Position numbers and translations under genes: made by a program
Shown here: positions 32,672-42,846 of the stretch, piece after piece
Position numbering within the stretch: position 1 is the stretch's first letter
How the letters are laid out: each line of letters begins with the position of its first letter
Notes under the pieces: model-generated
Told to the model about the DNA's origin: nothing
Databases searched by the model: none
What the model saw: only the letters and a program-made list of their open reading frames with translations
NCBI RefSeq assembly: GCF_018736085.1
Contig: NZ_CP076134.1
Coordinates: 1,746,501-1,810,500, forward strand
DNA from: Bradyrhizobium sediminis
GTDB taxonomy: Bacteria; Pseudomonadota; Alphaproteobacteria; Rhizobiales; Xanthobacteraceae
Direction: 5' to 3'
DNA: 64,000 nt

Positions 32672-33775
32672 ATGAGCGAACCAACCAAGGCGGCAGCGCC
32701 CGCGGGCCGGGCGGCGACCAAGAAGGAACTGCCGGAGCACTTCAAGGGCTACAAGCACGTCTGGGTGTTCATCGAGCAGGAGCGCGGCCAGGTCCACCCC
32801 GTTTCGTGGGAACTGTTGGGCGCCGGGCGGCAGCTTGCCAACAAGCTGAAGGTCGATCTCGCCGCCGTGGTGATCGGGCCCGAGGGCGAGGCCACGCAGC
32901 ATGCTGCCACCGAGGCCTTCTGCTACGGCGCCGATCTCGCTTACGTCGTTGCCGACGATATCCTTGCCGACTATCGCAACGAGTCCTACACCAAGGCCCT
33001 GACCGACGTCGTCAACGCCTACAAGCCGGAGATCCTGCTGCTTGGCGCGACCACGCTCGGCCGCGATCTCGCCGGCTCGGTGGCGACCACGCTGCTCACC
33101 GGACTGACCGCCGACTGCACGGCGCTCGACGTCGATGCCGACGGCTCGCTCGCCGCCACCCGCCCGACCTTCGGCGGATCTCTGATGTGCACCATCTATA
33201 CGCTGAACTACCGGCCGCAGATGGCGACGGTGCGCCCGCGTGTGATGCCGATGCCGGAGCGCATCGAGCGCGAGCCCGGCCGTATCGTCACCCATCCGCT
33301 CGGCCTGGTCGAGGCCGACATCGTCACCAAGGTGCTCTCGTTCCTGCCCGATCGTGAATCCGCGAAGTCGAATCTCGCTTATGCCGATGTCGTGGTGGCG
33401 GGCGGGCTCGGGCTCGGATCGCCGGAGAATTTCCAGCTGGTGCGCCAGCTCGCTTCCGTGCTGGGCGCGGAATACGGCTGCTCGCGTCCGCTGGTGCAGA
33501 AGGGCTGGGTCACGTCCGATCGCCAGATCGGCCAGACCGGCAAGACCATCCGGCCGAGACTGTACATCGCCGCCGGAATTTCGGGGGCGATCCAGCACCG
33601 GGTCGGAGTCGAAGGCGCCGATCTCATCGTCGCCATCAACACCGACAAGAATGCGCCGATCTTCGATTTCGCCCATGTCGGAATCATCACCGACGCGATC
33701 CGGCTGCTGCCGGCATTGACTGAAGCGTTCCGCGCGCGGCTGTCGCCGCATTCGCGCGACCGGATCGCAAGCTAG
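32672..33775 (+). CDS. fixB: FixB, electron-transfer flavoprotein alpha-like subunit
   Basis: Encodes 367 residues. The C-terminal FAD domain has [63 protein letters not shown] and [20 protein letters not shown], all typical of ETF alpha. A 25-residue Ala/Lys-rich N-terminal segment precedes the fold. It partners FixA and FixCX at the membrane. Confidence 0.95.
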   Translation: MSEPTKAAAPAGRAATKKELPEHFKGYKHVWVFIEQERGQVHPVSWELLGAGRQLANKLKVDLAAVVIGPEGEATQHAATEAFCYGADLAYVVADDILADYRNESYTKALTDVVNAYKPEILLLGATTLGRDLAGSVATTLLTGLTADCTALDVDADGSLAATRPTFGGSLMCTIYTLNYRPQMATVRPRVMPMPERIEREPGRIVTHPLGLVEADIVTKVLSFLPDRESAKSNLAYADVVVAGGLGLGSPENFQLVRQLASVLGAEYGCSRPLVQKGWVTSDRQIGQTGKTIRPRLYIAAGISGAIQHRVGVEGADLIVAINTDKNAPIFDFAHVGIITDAIRLLPALTEAFRARLSPHSRDRIAS

Positions 33776-33786
33776 AGGAGGGTGCC

Positions 33787-35094
33787 ATGATCGAGGAAAG
33801 ATTTGATGCGATCGTCGTCGGCGCCGGAATGGCGGGCAACGCCGCCGCGCTGACGCTGGCCCAGCGCGGCCTCAAGGTGCTGCAGCTCGAACGCGGCGAA
33901 TATTCCGGATCGAAGAACGTCCAGGGCGCGATCCTCTATGCCGATATGCTCGAGAAGCTGATCCCGGATTTTCGCGAGGATGCGCCGCTCGAACGTCATC
34001 TGGTCGAGCAACGGTTCTGGATGATGGACGACCGCGCCCATGTCGGGCTGCACTACCGTTCCGACGACTTCAACGAGGAGCGTCCCAACCGTTACACCAT
34101 CATCCGCGCGCAATTCGACAAGTGGTTCTCGTCCAAGGTGCGGGAGGCGGGGGCGACCGTGCTGTGCGAGACCACGGTGACCGAATTGGCGCAGGATGCC
34201 TATGGCCGGGTGATCGGCGTGCGGACCGACCGGCACGACGGCGAGGTGCACGCCGATGTGGTCGTGCTGGCCGAGGGTGTCAACGGGTTGCTCGGCACCC
34301 GTGCCGATCTGCGTGCGAGACCGCGGCCAGACAATGTCGCGCTGGCCGTCAAGGAAATGCATTTCCTGCCGCGCGAGACCATCGAGGCCCGCTTCAACCT
34401 CAAGGGCGACGAAGGCACCGTGATCGAGGCGGCCGGCACCATCTCGCGCGGCATGACCGGGATGGGCTTCATCTATGCGAACAAGGAGTGCGTGTCGCTC
34501 GGGATCGGATGCCTGGTGGCTGATTTCGAGAAGACCGGGGAGACGCCCTACGGGCTGCTCGAGCGGTTCAAGCGTCACCCTTCGGTGGCGCCGCTGATCG
34601 AGGGCTCCGAGGTGAAGGAATATTCCGCCCATCTCATTCCCGAGGGCGGCTACAACGCGATCCCGCAGCTCTACGGTGAAGGCTGGGTTGTGGTCGGCGA
34701 CGCCGCCCAGCTCAACAACGCCATTCACCGCGAGGGCTCGAACCTCGCCATGACCTCCGGCCGTATTGCCGCGGAGGCGATCTTCCAGGTCAAGTCGCGC
34801 CGGGATCCGATGACCAAGGAGAACCTGTCGCTCTACAAGAAGATGCTGGACGACTCCTTCGTCATCAAGGATCTGAAGAAGTACAAGGATATGCCGCAGC
34901 TGATGCATATCCAGTCGCAGAACTTCTTCCTCACCTATCCGCAGCTCGTCTCCAAGGCGATGCAGAATTTCGTGCGCGTCGACGGCACGCCCAAGATCGA
35001 CAAGGAGAAGACCACACTGCGATCGTTCGTCAAGGCGCGGTCATGGATGGGCCTGTTCGGCGATGCCTACCGCTTCGCCCGGGCATGGCGATAG
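33787..35094 (+). CDS. fixC: FixC, ETF-quinone oxidoreductase-like flavoprotein
   Basis: Encodes 435 residues. N-terminal FAD motif [21 protein letters not shown], then [14 protein letters not shown], and the late [22 protein letters not shown] segment. It passes one electron stream of the bifurcation to quinone. GAGGAGGG precedes the ATG. Its stop codon abuts a palindromic repeat. Confidence 0.95.
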   Translation: MIEERFDAIVVGAGMAGNAAALTLAQRGLKVLQLERGEYSGSKNVQGAILYADMLEKLIPDFREDAPLERHLVEQRFWMMDDRAHVGLHYRSDDFNEERPNRYTIIRAQFDKWFSSKVREAGATVLCETTVTELAQDAYGRVIGVRTDRHDGEVHADVVVLAEGVNGLLGTRADLRARPRPDNVALAVKEMHFLPRETIEARFNLKGDEGTVIEAAGTISRGMTGMGFIYANKECVSLGIGCLVADFEKTGETPYGLLERFKRHPSVAPLIEGSEVKEYSAHLIPEGGYNAIPQLYGEGWVVVGDAAQLNNAIHREGSNLAMTSGRIAAEAIFQVKSRRDPMTKENLSLYKKMLDDSFVIKDLKKYKDMPQLMHIQSQNFFLTYPQLVSKAMQNFVRVDGTPKIDKEKTTLRSFVKARSWMGLFGDAYRFARAWR

Positions 35095-35142
35095 AGCATG
35101 ATCCGGAAAAGCGGGAACCGGTTTTCCGAAGAGGTCATGCTC
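35094..35142. repeat. Palindromic intergenic repeat between fixC and fixX
   Basis: GAGCATGA and TCATGCTC form the outer arms, with CGGAAAA and TTTTCCG inside, around a GAACCGG centre. Dispersed elements of this design are common in Bradyrhizobium genomes. Here it separates fixC from fixX inside the operon and could form a stable mRNA hairpin. Confidence 0.75.
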
Positions 35143-35187
35143 AATAATGCGGACCTTTGAGCACGGTCCCAACGATGGAGATCGAAC

Positions 35188-35484
35188 ATGACGACTGAGC
35201 TCGCTGTGCGTGTCGAGGACAAGCTATTCTACAACCGTTATCTCGTCGATGCCGGCCGTGCCCACATCAAGGTGCGGCCGCACACGGTGCCGTCGCCGGC
35301 GCTGCTCACCTTGCTCAAGGTCTGCCCGGCGCGGTGCTACGAACTCAACGATAGCGGTCAGGTGGAGGTCACCGTCGACGGCTGCGTGGAATGCGGCACC
35401 TGCCGGGTGATCGGCGAGCCGGGCGGCGATATCGAATGGAGTTATCCGCGCGGCGGCTACGGTGTGCTGTTCAAGTTCGGTTGA
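35188..35484 (+). CDS. fixX: FixX, ferredoxin-like subunit of FixABCX
   Basis: Encodes 98 residues. Cysteines in [10 protein letters not shown] and [11 protein letters not shown] give the ligands of a [4Fe-4S] cluster, as in the C-terminal domain of ETF-quinone oxidoreductase. It ends with the conserved [13 protein letters not shown]. It completes the FixABCX complex. Confidence 0.95.
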   Translation: MTTELAVRVEDKLFYNRYLVDAGRAHIKVRPHTVPSPALLTLLKVCPARCYELNDSGQVEVTVDGCVECGTCRVIGEPGGDIEWSYPRGGYGVLFKFG

Positions 35485-35535
35485 TGGCCGGCGCGGCGTC
35501 CTGCGGCGATATTCCCAGGCTGAAGAGAGGGTGAC

Positions 35536-36345
35536 ATGGGCGATCTTTCGGTGGCGCTGCAGTCGGCAAGCATCCTGCTGCGCGAAGGCGTCGAGGCGAT
35601 GCTGGTGATCGCCGCCCTGGCCGCTTTCCTTCGCCGGGCCGGAGCGTCGGGCGAATTGAAGGCGGTCTATCTCGGCACCACGCTCGCCATCCTCGCCAGC
35701 GTGCTGGCGGCGGTGGTGTTCGACGTCTTTCTCGGGGGCGCCCATGACGACCGGGTCGAAGCCGCGGTGATGCTACTGGCTTCGGCGCTGATGTTCTACA
35801 TGAGCGGCTGGCTGTTCCTGCGTCAGGACCCCGCCGCCTGGAACGCGACCCTGCACCGTTCGGCGGAACGCGCGCTGTCGTCGGGCGCCTCGCTGTCCCT
35901 CGGTTCCATCGCCTTCCTTGCGGTGTTCCGGGAAGGCGGCGAGACCGTGCTGTTCCTTCACGTGCTGGCGCGGTCGAGCGGCGGCTGGACCGCCGGCCTC
36001 AATGTCGGACTGCTCGCGGCACTGCTCTGTCTGTTCGCGCTCTACGGTGCGATGCAGTGGCTCGCATTTCGCCTGCCGCTGCGGCCGGTGTTCCTGCTGA
36101 CGTCGGCGTTTCTGTTCCTGATGGGGCTGCGCTTCATCGGCGGTGCCGTTCAGGAATTGCAGGAGCAGGCGCTGGTCTCCTATGACGCCGTGGCCGCGCC
36201 GGACTGGTTGCTCGCACTGGGCATCAACCCGACCTGGGAGGCATTCGCTGCGCAGTTGGTGATTGCCGCGCTTGCTGCCGGAAGCACCCTGGCAATGTAC
36301 AGCCGGCGTCCGCTCGCCATGGTGGCTGCGAAACGCCGGCCGTAA
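35536..36345 (+). CDS. FTR1-family iron permease
   Basis: Encodes 269 residues with about seven hydrophobic membrane segments. The two REGxE motifs that coordinate iron are REGVE (near residue 17) and REGGE (near residue 135). FTR1/EfeU proteins import iron. It lies 51 bp after fixX and may be co-transcribed with fixABCX, supplying iron during nitrogenase synthesis. No partner oxidase or periplasmic EfeO-like gene is next to it. Confidence 0.88.
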   Translation: MGDLSVALQSASILLREGVEAMLVIAALAAFLRRAGASGELKAVYLGTTLAILASVLAAVVFDVFLGGAHDDRVEAAVMLLASALMFYMSGWLFLRQDPAAWNATLHRSAERALSSGASLSLGSIAFLAVFREGGETVLFLHVLARSSGGWTAGLNVGLLAALLCLFALYGAMQWLAFRLPLRPVFLLTSAFLFLMGLRFIGGAVQELQEQALVSYDAVAAPDWLLALGINPTWEAFAAQLVIAALAAGSTLAMYSRRPLAMVAAKRRP

Positions 36346-36355
36346 CCACCCATGA

Positions 36356-36901
36356 TTATTCGGCCGCGACCGCCGGCTCGATGGCGCTTGCCTCGATCGC
36401 CACGGCCACCGATTGAATGATGGCGGCGAAGCGGACCGCCGTCTGGATCGAGGCCGATGCAACGCCGGCATCATGCAGCGCCTTCTCGTGGGCGTCGATG
36501 CAAGCGCCGCAGCCGTTGATCGCCGAGACCGCCAGCGACCACAGTTCGAAGTCGACCTTGGCGACGCCAGGATTGGCGATCACGTTCATGCGCAGCCGCG
36601 CCGGCATCGTCGCGTATTCCTTGTTCGAGGCGAGGTGCACGAACCGGTAGTAGATGTTGTTCATCGCCATCACGGATGCGGCCGACTTCGTGGCCGCGAG
36701 TGCCTCCGGCGTGAGCTTGTCGGCCGCAAGCACCTCCATCGCGGTTATCACGGCCGGGTTGCGCGTCGCGATTGCGGCGGCGAGGAAGAGCCCGTATTTG
36801 GCCTGCGTGCCCAGCGTTTCGTCGGACGCCATCGACGTCAGGTTGAGCCTGACGTCCTTGGCGAAATCCGGAATTCTGTCCTTCAGAGCGTCGATCGACA
36901 T
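36356..36901 (-). CDS. ahpD: AhpD alkylhydroperoxidase
   Basis: Encodes 181 residues. The active CxxC is in [13 protein letters not shown] (Cys131/Cys134), and [13 protein letters not shown] is the conserved helix. AhpD regenerates AhpC using lipoamide-type reductants. It lies 6 bp after ahpC. The pair at the end of the modABC operon suggests peroxide protection of nitrogenase. Confidence 0.93.
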   Translation of the reverse strand: MSIDALKDRIPDFAKDVRLNLTSMASDETLGTQAKYGLFLAAAIATRNPAVITAMEVLAADKLTPEALAATKSAASVMAMNNIYYRFVHLASNKEYATMPARLRMNVIANPGVAKVDFELWSLAVSAINGCGACIDAHEKALHDAGVASASIQTAVRFAAIIQSVAVAIEASAIEPAVAAE

Positions 36902-36907
36902 GAGCCC

Positions 36908-37462
36908 TCACGCCACCTTGAGGGTTTCGCCGCCGATTTCGCGGTTGCAAGGACACAATTCGTCGGTCTGCAAGGCGTCGAGCACGCGAAGCGTGTCCTT
37001 CGGGCTGCGGCCGACATTGAGGTTGGTGGCGTAGACGTGCTGGATCACGTTGTCGGGATCGGCAATGAAGGTGTAGCGGTAGGCGACGCCATCCGGCGAG
37101 CGGACGCCGAGGCCGTCCACCAGCGAGCCGTTGCTGTCGGCGAACTGCCAGATCGGCAGGTGATGCAGATCCTTGTGCTCGCGCCGCCAGGCCAGCTTGC
37201 AGAACTCGTTGTCGGTCGAGCCGCCGAGCACCACGGCGTCGCGGTCGGCGAAATCCCTCGACAATCGCGCGAATTCGGCGATCTCGGTGGGACATACGAA
37301 GGTGAAGTCCTTCGGATAGAAGAAGATGATCTTCCACTTTCCGGGGAAGCTCGCTTCCGTCAGCGGCTCGAAGGCGCTCTGTCCCTTCTCCTCCTGCAGG
37401 TGAAAGCCGGGCTTCACGCCGACAACGGTGAATGAGGGCAGCTTGTCTCCAATTCCGAGCAT
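36908..37462 (-). CDS. ahpC: AhpC peroxiredoxin
   Basis: Encodes 184 residues. Peroxidatic Cys57 is in DFTFVCPTE, the resolving cysteines in [11 protein letters not shown] near residue 171; WRREHKDL and [15 protein letters not shown] are typical. It is of the AhpC type used with AhpD. Its first 49 bases overlap the 3' end of modC, which ties the peroxidase genes to the molybdate operon. Confidence 0.93.
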   Translation of the reverse strand: MLGIGDKLPSFTVVGVKPGFHLQEEKGQSAFEPLTEASFPGKWKIIFFYPKDFTFVCPTEIAEFARLSRDFADRDAVVLGGSTDNEFCKLAWRREHKDLHHLPIWQFADSNGSLVDGLGVRSPDGVAYRYTFIADPDNVIQHVYATNLNVGRSPKDTLRVLDALQTDELCPCNREIGGETLKVA

Positions 37463-38697
37463 CTTCTAACTCCATAGAGGATTTGATTTTGGTTGGGCCA
37501 TGGTTCCGGTGAAGCAAGCGATATGCCATCGAGGAATCCGGCGGACGTATCGATCAGGTCCGGCCCCGCGCCTTGGCCGGCCGCTGCGTCCGTTCCGGAT
37601 ACCAGTGAAACGCCTTTGATCTGAGCAAAGACCATCATGGCCTCGGCAAGCCCGAGCAGGTCCCACGATCGAAGCGTGATCCGCGCCAGGAGTCGCGCCC
37701 CGCGGCCGTCGGCCCCGAGGGCAAGGACCACGATGACCTCGCCATGGCCGAGCATTGATTTCGAGACGATGCGTGCCGGCAGGACGTTGAGGATCGAGCT
37801 GGTGTCCGGCGCCGTGCGGGCAATGGAGACATCGCTGGCGGCGATGTGCAGCCGTTGCCGCTTGCCGGCGGCGACCGCTGGCGCCGGCACCAGCAGGTGC
37901 CCGCCGGCGACGCGCAGCGTCAGCAATCCATAACCGGCATCATGGGCTTCGACCATTGCGTCCAGGCTGATTGCCGCTTCGCGGGTAGCGGCGAGCGGCA
38001 GCGAAGGGTCGCTTTGCAGGACCTGCAGCGGCCCCGCCGCCACGACATGACCGTGCTGCATGAGTATCAGGTGATCGGCGAGCCGCTCGATCTCCGCCAT
38101 GTCGTGACTGATGTAGATCACCGGCAGCGAAAGCCGCTCGTGCAGCCGCTCGAGGAATGGCAGGATCTCGTTCTTGGTCAGGCGGTCCAGCGCCGACAGC
38201 GGCTCGTCCATCAGCAGCAATTTTGGCTGCGACAGCAGGGCGCGGCCGATGGCGACGCGCTGCCGCTCGCCGCCGGAGAGATTTTGCGGCGACCGGTCCA
38301 ACAGCCTCGCGAGGCCGAGCAGGTCGATCACCTCGTCGAAGCCGATGCCGTCGGCTCTCGGCGCCAGCACGTCTCGTGGCGCGCCGTAAAGTAGATTGCG
38401 TCTGACCGAGAGATGCGGGAACAGGCTCGCTTCCTGGAACACGTAGCCGATCGGTCGCTGGTGGGCCTTTCGAAAGCCGGATTGGTCCTGCCAGATCTCG
38501 CCATCGACCGCGCAGAAGCTTCCGGGCAGATAGTGCAGGCCGGCCAGACAGCGTGCGACGGTGGTCTTGCCGCAGCCGGAAGGGCCGAAAATGGCAGTTG
38601 CGCCCGTTGCCGGAGCAGAGAAGCTGGCATCCAGTTGAAATCCTCCGAGGCGGCCGCGGAACGCTGCCTGAATCTGGCCGGGCGTCTGCGCGGTCAT
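37414..38697 (-). CDS. modC: ModC, molybdate ABC transporter ATPase, with long tail
   Basis: Encodes 427 residues; ATG at 38697 overlaps the modB stop. Walker [10 protein letters not shown], signature LSGGERQRV, Walker B LLLMDEP and the H-loop IYISHD are in order; residues about 295-360 form a molybdate-binding (TOBE/Mop-like) domain. ModC is usually about 350-370 residues; here about 55 extra residues follow and run into ahpC. That tail looks unstructured and may come from a lost stop codon. Confidence 0.93.
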   Translation of the reverse strand: MTAQTPGQIQAAFRGRLGGFQLDASFSAPATGATAIFGPSGCGKTTVARCLAGLHYLPGSFCAVDGEIWQDQSGFRKAHQRPIGYVFQEASLFPHLSVRRNLLYGAPRDVLAPRADGIGFDEVIDLLGLARLLDRSPQNLSGGERQRVAIGRALLSQPKLLLMDEPLSALDRLTKNEILPFLERLHERLSLPVIYISHDMAEIERLADHLILMQHGHVVAAGPLQVLQSDPSLPLAATREAAISLDAMVEAHDAGYGLLTLRVAGGHLLVPAPAVAAGKRQRLHIAASDVSIARTAPDTSSILNVLPARIVSKSMLGHGEVIVVLALGADGRGARLLARITLRSWDLLGLAEAMMVFAQIKGVSLVSGTDAAAGQGAGPDLIDTSAGFLDGISLASPEPWPNQNQILYGVRRCSELETSCPHSPLSA

Positions 38698-39380
38698 GGG
38701 CGGACCGCCGCGCTGCGCTTGTCGATCAGAGTCATCGCCAGGATCACCGCGAAGGCGAAGATCACCATGCCACCGGCGAGGATATTGGCCTCGCGCCACC
38801 GCGACGCCTCGACATAGTCGAATATCGCGACCGACAGCACCTTGGTCTGGCCTGGGATATTGCCGCCGATCATCAGCACCAGACCGAATTCCCCGACGGT
38901 ATGGGCGAATCCAAGCACGGCGCCGGTCAGGAAGCCCGGCCGCGCCAGCGGCACCGCCACCGTCCAGAATGTGCGCCGCGGCGAGGCGCGCAGCGTCGCG
39001 GCGACCTCCAGCGGCCGGTCGCCGATCGCCGCGAATGCGTTGCGGATCGGCTGCACCACGAACGGCATCGAGTAGAGCACCGATCCGACCACCAGGCCCT
39101 CGAAGGTGAAGGCGAGGGTGCGTCCGCCCCAGAGGCCTGCGATCCATCCGCCGGGCCCGTTGGGCCCAAGCGTCACCAGCAGGTAGAAGCCGAGAACGGT
39201 CGGCGGCAGCACCAGGGGCAGCGCAATCACCGCTGCAATCGCTTCCGTCCACCAGGCTTTCGAGCGCGCCAGCCACCAGGCGAGCGGCGTGCCGACCAGA
39301 AGCAGGATCACGGTCGTAACCGCCGCCAGTTCAACCGTGAGCCGGACCGATTGCCAGATGTCGTCGGCGAGGCCGTCCAT
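38694..39380 (-). CDS. modB: ModB, molybdate ABC transporter permease
   Basis: Encodes 228 residues with five to six membrane segments. The cytoplasmic EAA-loop region reads [49 protein letters not shown] is typical of ModB. It starts directly after the modA stop and overlaps modC by ATGA. Confidence 0.94.
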   Translation of the reverse strand: MDGLADDIWQSVRLTVELAAVTTVILLLVGTPLAWWLARSKAWWTEAIAAVIALPLVLPPTVLGFYLLVTLGPNGPGGWIAGLWGGRTLAFTFEGLVVGSVLYSMPFVVQPIRNAFAAIGDRPLEVAATLRASPRRTFWTVAVPLARPGFLTGAVLGFAHTVGEFGLVLMIGGNIPGQTKVLSVAIFDYVEASRWREANILAGGMVIFAFAVILAMTLIDKRSAAVRP

Positions 39381-40142
39381 TCAGCTTTGTCCGTCGAGCA
39401 CGTAACCGTATTTTTCGATGATGACGCGCGCTTCCGGGCTCTTGAGGAAGGCGATAAAGCCAGTGGCTGCCTCGTTCGAAGCCCCGCTCTTGAGCAGCAC
39501 CGCATCCTGGCGGATCGGCGAATAGAGTTCCTGCGGGACCAGCCAGCGCGAACCGGTCGCGGGTCCCGTTAGTTGCGACAGCGCCACGAAGCCGAGTTCG
39601 GCGTTGCCGGTTTCGACGAACTGGTAGGCCTGAATGACCGTGGCGCCCTCGACCAGCTTCGGCTTCAGCATGTCGTAAACCTTGAGGGATTTCATCGTCT
39701 CCACGGCTGCCGCACCATAGGGCGCCGCGACCGGATTGATGATCGATAGTTTTGCGAAGGAAGCGGCCTTGAGGGTCGCTTCGCCCTTCACGAGGTTTGG
39801 TGTCTTGCTCCACAGCACGAGTTTGCCGACCGCATAGGTGAAGTTGCTGCCGGGGACTGCCAGTCCGTCATCGACCAGTTTCTTCGGACGGGCGTCGTCG
39901 GCGGAGAGAAGAACCTGAAACGGCGCGCCCTGCGTGATCTGGCTGTAGAATTGACCGCTGGAGCCAAAGCTCAGCACGGCCTCGTGGCCGGTCTTGGCCC
40001 TGAACGCGGCGGCGATCTCCTTGGCAGCGGCCGTGAAGTTGGCGGCGACGGCGACGTTGGTCTGCGCCGCGGGCACGCTGGTGGTTGTGAGGACCCAGGC
40101 CGCGATCGCGGCGGCGAGTTGAATGGTTCTGGCAAGTCTCAT
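39381..40142 (-). CDS. modA: ModA, periplasmic molybdate-binding protein
   Basis: Encodes 253 residues with a Sec signal (residues 1-26, ending VPAAQ). Binding-protein features are VAVAANFTAAAKEIAAAF, FSFGSSG-like LSFGSSGQFYSQI, and VLLSADDARPKKLVDDG. It binds molybdate for import through ModBC. It follows a sigma-54 promoter and two NifA sites, which is unusual; classical mod operons are repressed by ModE. Confidence 0.94.
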   Translation of the reverse strand: MRLARTIQLAAAIAAWVLTTTSVPAAQTNVAVAANFTAAAKEIAAAFRAKTGHEAVLSFGSSGQFYSQITQGAPFQVLLSADDARPKKLVDDGLAVPGSNFTYAVGKLVLWSKTPNLVKGEATLKAASFAKLSIINPVAAPYGAAAVETMKSLKVYDMLKPKLVEGATVIQAYQFVETGNAELGFVALSQLTGPATGSRWLVPQELYSPIRQDAVLLKSGASNEAATGFIAFLKSPEARVIIEKYGYVLDGQS

Positions 40143-40200
40143 CGTCAGCTCCTGGTCTCGCTCTGGCGGACCCGCGGGCCCGCCCCGATGCCGTCATCTC

Positions 40201-40216
40201 AGCAAGCCGCGTGCCG
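40201..40216 (-). promoter_or_regulatory. Sigma-54 promoter of modABC-ahpCD
   Basis: The minus strand reads CGGCACGCGGCTTGCT: GGCACG, four bases, TTGCT, a near-perfect -24/-12 element, 59 bp before the modA ATG. Confidence 0.87.
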
Positions 40217-40298
40217 CAACCGTGTTGGTCCGGCGATTGCTTATCCGAGAAGGCAACGGGGTGTTTTCGGTGACGGGCCGGTCAAACCCCGCCGTCAT

Positions 40299-40314
40299 TG
40301 TCGCAGTTCCGACA
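40299..40314. promoter_or_regulatory. NifA site 1 upstream of modA
   Basis: TGTCGCAGTTCCGACA is an exact TGT-N10-ACA inside a longer perfect dyad (CATTGTCG / CGACAATG). It lies 83 bp upstream of the -24 element. Confidence 0.85.
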
Positions 40315-40318
40315 ATGA

Positions 40319-40334
40319 TGTCCTTGACCGGACA
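40319..40334. promoter_or_regulatory. NifA site 2 upstream of modA
   Basis: TGTCCTTGACCGGACA is a second exact TGT-N10-ACA, 20 bp centre-to-centre from site 1, about two helical turns, so two NifA dimers could bind on one face. It is only 18 bp before the modD ATG. Confidence 0.8.
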
Positions 40335-40352
40335 TGACGCAGGACCTTTGAA

Positions 40353-41276
40353 ATGTCTCGCCAAGCTCTGTTGTTGCCGGCACGACTGCATCCCATCAAG
40401 TCCCTGAGGCCGGCCGACCGCGCGCCGGCGGTCGCATCCCGCGCCGAACTCGAACAACTCCTCGCCGACGATGTTCCCTATGGCGACCTCACCACGGACG
40501 CGCTCGGTATCGGCGCCGCCGCCGGGACGATGGCGTTCACGGCGCGCGACACGATGGTGCTTGCGCTCGCCGAGGACGCGGCCGCCATCATCGAACTTAC
40601 TGGCTGCCGGGTCGAGCTGCATGCCGCCTCCGGCGCCGCGCTGGAGCAGGGAACGCCGATCCTGACCGCGCACGGTCCGGCCTCGGCGTTGCTGCGCAGC
40701 TGGAAGGTGGCGCAGACGTTGATCGAAATCTGGTCGGGTGTTGCGACAGACGCCCGCGCGATCGTTGATGCCGCGACCGCCGTCGCGCCTCATGTCGCCG
40801 TTGCCTGCACGCGCAAGAACGTCCCCGGCACCAAGCGCTTCGCGGTCGCGGCGGTGAAGGCGGGCGGCGCGGTGATGCATCGCCTCGGGCTGTCGGAGAC
40901 AGTGCTGGTTTTTCCGGAGCACCGCGCCTTTCTCGGCGAGGACTTGCTCCCCGACATGATCGAGCGATTGCGGCGAGCCGCGCCGGAAAAGCGCCTGGTG
41001 ATCGAAGTGACCACGATCGAGGCGGCGATCGTTGCGGCGGCGGCGGGTTTCGACGTGATCCAGGCGGAGAAATTCGCACCGGCCGAAATCGCCGGGCTCG
41101 TTGCCCGGATGGCCCGAATGGGGTCGGTGCGATCACGGCCCATCATTGCCGCCGCCGGCGGCATTCATGCCGGAAATGTCGCTGCCTACGCGCTGGCCGG
41201 GGCCGACGTCGTGGTCACGTCGTCGCCATATCTGGCGCGGCCCCGCGATGTGCAGGTGCGGATGGCCCCGCTATAG
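40353..41276 (+). CDS. modD: ModD, nicotinate-nucleotide pyrophosphorylase-like protein
   Basis: Encodes 307 residues. The QPRTase fold is visible: LEQLLADDVPYGDLTTDAL, ACTRKNVPGTKRFAVAAVKAGGAVMHRLGLSETVLVF and the FDVIQAEKFAPAEIAGLV/AAGGIHAGN C-terminal part. ModD is linked to molybdate genes in diazotrophs and has no settled function. NadC-like activity cannot be excluded. It is divergent from modABC; I see no sigma-54 promoter for it. Confidence 0.88.
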   Translation: MSRQALLLPARLHPIKSLRPADRAPAVASRAELEQLLADDVPYGDLTTDALGIGAAAGTMAFTARDTMVLALAEDAAAIIELTGCRVELHAASGAALEQGTPILTAHGPASALLRSWKVAQTLIEIWSGVATDARAIVDAATAVAPHVAVACTRKNVPGTKRFAVAAVKAGGAVMHRLGLSETVLVFPEHRAFLGEDLLPDMIERLRRAAPEKRLVIEVTTIEAAIVAAAAGFDVIQAEKFAPAEIAGLVARMARMGSVRSRPIIAAAGGIHAGNVAAYALAGADVVVTSSPYLARPRDVQVRMAPL

Positions 41277-41283
41277 CCTCCGG

Positions 41284-41463
41284 CAACCTGCCGTCGGCGT
41301 AGCCCGCGCCAAGATTCGGGAGGTGTCCGAAGCGTCCAGACATGATGCCCATCTCGTCGTGATGAGCGCCCATCATCACGCGCGGTTGATGCGGGCAATT
41401 TCCGGCGGCGTGACGCTAGCCGCCATCAAGCGCGCGACCATTCCGGTATTGATGTCGCAATGA
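41284..41463 (+). pseudogene. C-terminal remnant of a universal stress protein gene
   Basis: In one frame the DNA reads ...AKIREVSEASRHDAHLVVMSAHHH then SGGVTLAAIKRATIPVLMSQ before TGA at 41461. This matches the last third of UspA-like proteins (DADLIVMGxHxR...GSVTExVxRxAxxPVLxV). No ribosome site or N-terminal two-thirds is present, because modD occupies that place. It is most likely a remnant left by a deletion. Confidence 0.6.
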
Positions 41464-41479
41464 CCGGGACGGGCCCGGG

Positions 41480-42784
41480 TCAGACGTGGACCGCGGTGCG
41501 AACGCGGCCGGCGTTGCCGAACACGCGGAGATAGCGCTCGATCTCGGACGCGTCACCGGTCGACTTTTCCGGATTGTCCGACAGTTTTACGGCCGGCCGG
41601 CCGTCGACCGAAGTCACCTTGCAGACGATCGAGATCGGATCGAGGTTGGCCGAACCGTCGGGCGCGCATCCGACGAAATCATTGGTCAGGTTGGTGCCCC
41701 AGCCGAAGGCGATCCGGACCCGGCCGGCGAAATGACGGTGGGTCTCCTCGATCGATCCGACATCCATGGCGTCAGAGAACACCAGGAGCTTCTCCCGGGG
41801 ATCGCGGCCCTTCTGTTTCCACCATTTGATGATTTCCTCGCCGGCCGCGATCGGCGGCGCGCTGTCCGGGCGGAAGCCGGTCCAGTCCGCCACCCATTCC
41901 GGCGCGTCACGCAGGAACGATTTGGTGCCGAAGGCGTCGGGCAGCGCGATCAAGAGATTGCCGCCATAGGTATGGCGCCACTGGTCGAGAATACGATACG
42001 GCGCCCAGCGCAACTCATCGTCGTCATCGGCCAGCGCTGCTGCGACCATCGGCAATTCATGCGCGTTGGTGCCGATCGCTTCGAGGTCGTTGTCCATCGC
42101 CAGCAGCACGTTCGAGGTGCCGGTGAAGGACGATCCCAGGCCCTCCTTCACCGCCTCGACGCACCATCGCTGCCACAAAAAGCCGTGCCGCCGCCGCGTC
42201 CCGAAATCGGACAGCCGCAGGCCGTCCAGCTTTCGCAACCGCTCGACCTTGGTCCACAGCTTGGCCTTGGCGCGGGCATAGAGAACGTCGAGCACGAACC
42301 GGCCCTGGCCCTTCACGACCTGGCGCGAGCGCAACTCGTTGAGAATGGCGAGCGCCGGAATCTCCCACATCGTGGTGTGGGACCAGTTGCCGTGGAAATG
42401 CAGCTCATACTGGCCGTCGACCTTGCGCAGCTCGTATTCGGGAAGCCGGAACGCCGCGAGCCAGTTGATGAAGTCGGGCGAGAACATCTGGGTCTTGCCG
42501 TAGAAGGTATTGCCGGCGAGCCAGATCAGCTCTTTCTTGGTGAAGCGGATGGTGCGGGCATGGTCGAGCTGGGCGCGCAGTTCGCCCTCGTCGATCACCT
42601 CGGCAAGCCGCACATGTCGGCTGCGATTGATCACCGAAAAGGTGACCTGCTGGTCCGGATAGAATTCCCGGATCATCTGCAGCATCAGGAGCTTGTAGAA
42701 ATCGGTATCGAGCAGGCTGCGCACGATCGGGTCGAGCCGCCAGCCGTGATTGTAGGTCCGGGATGCAATGTCTGTGACTGCCAT
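41480..42784 (-). CDS. pncB: Nicotinate phosphoribosyltransferase
   Basis: Encodes 434 residues, the size of PncB. It makes nicotinate mononucleotide from nicotinate and PRPP. Family features are [61 protein letters not shown] (loop with the phosphorylated His region) and [36 protein letters not shown]. It is next to the nicotinate oxidation genes, so salvage and catabolism of nicotinate are encoded side by side. Confidence 0.95.
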   Translation of the reverse strand: MAVTDIASRTYNHGWRLDPIVRSLLDTDFYKLLMLQMIREFYPDQQVTFSVINRSRHVRLAEVIDEGELRAQLDHARTIRFTKKELIWLAGNTFYGKTQMFSPDFINWLAAFRLPEYELRKVDGQYELHFHGNWSHTTMWEIPALAILNELRSRQVVKGQGRFVLDVLYARAKAKLWTKVERLRKLDGLRLSDFGTRRRHGFLWQRWCVEAVKEGLGSSFTGTSNVLLAMDNDLEAIGTNAHELPMVAAALADDDDELRWAPYRILDQWRHTYGGNLLIALPDAFGTKSFLRDAPEWVADWTGFRPDSAPPIAAGEEIIKWWKQKGRDPREKLLVFSDAMDVGSIEETHRHFAGRVRIAFGWGTNLTNDFVGCAPDGSANLDPISIVCKVTSVDGRPAVKLSDNPEKSTGDASEIERYLRVFGNAGRVRTAVHV

Positions 42785-42846
42785 GGGGGAACCCTAGCCC
42801 GCCCGAAGCCCTGCAACCAGTACCCTTTCGCCCCGGGCATGGCAGC

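Noticed and set aside
38553..39572. A 339-codon plus-strand frame across modB and modA
   Set aside because: Highly charged, low-complexity translation without family features, opposite well-supported mod genes.
40299..40334. ModE binding site upstream of modA
   Set aside because: The dyads match TGT-N10-ACA, not the TA-rich ModE consensus; the sigma-54 promoter fits NifA.
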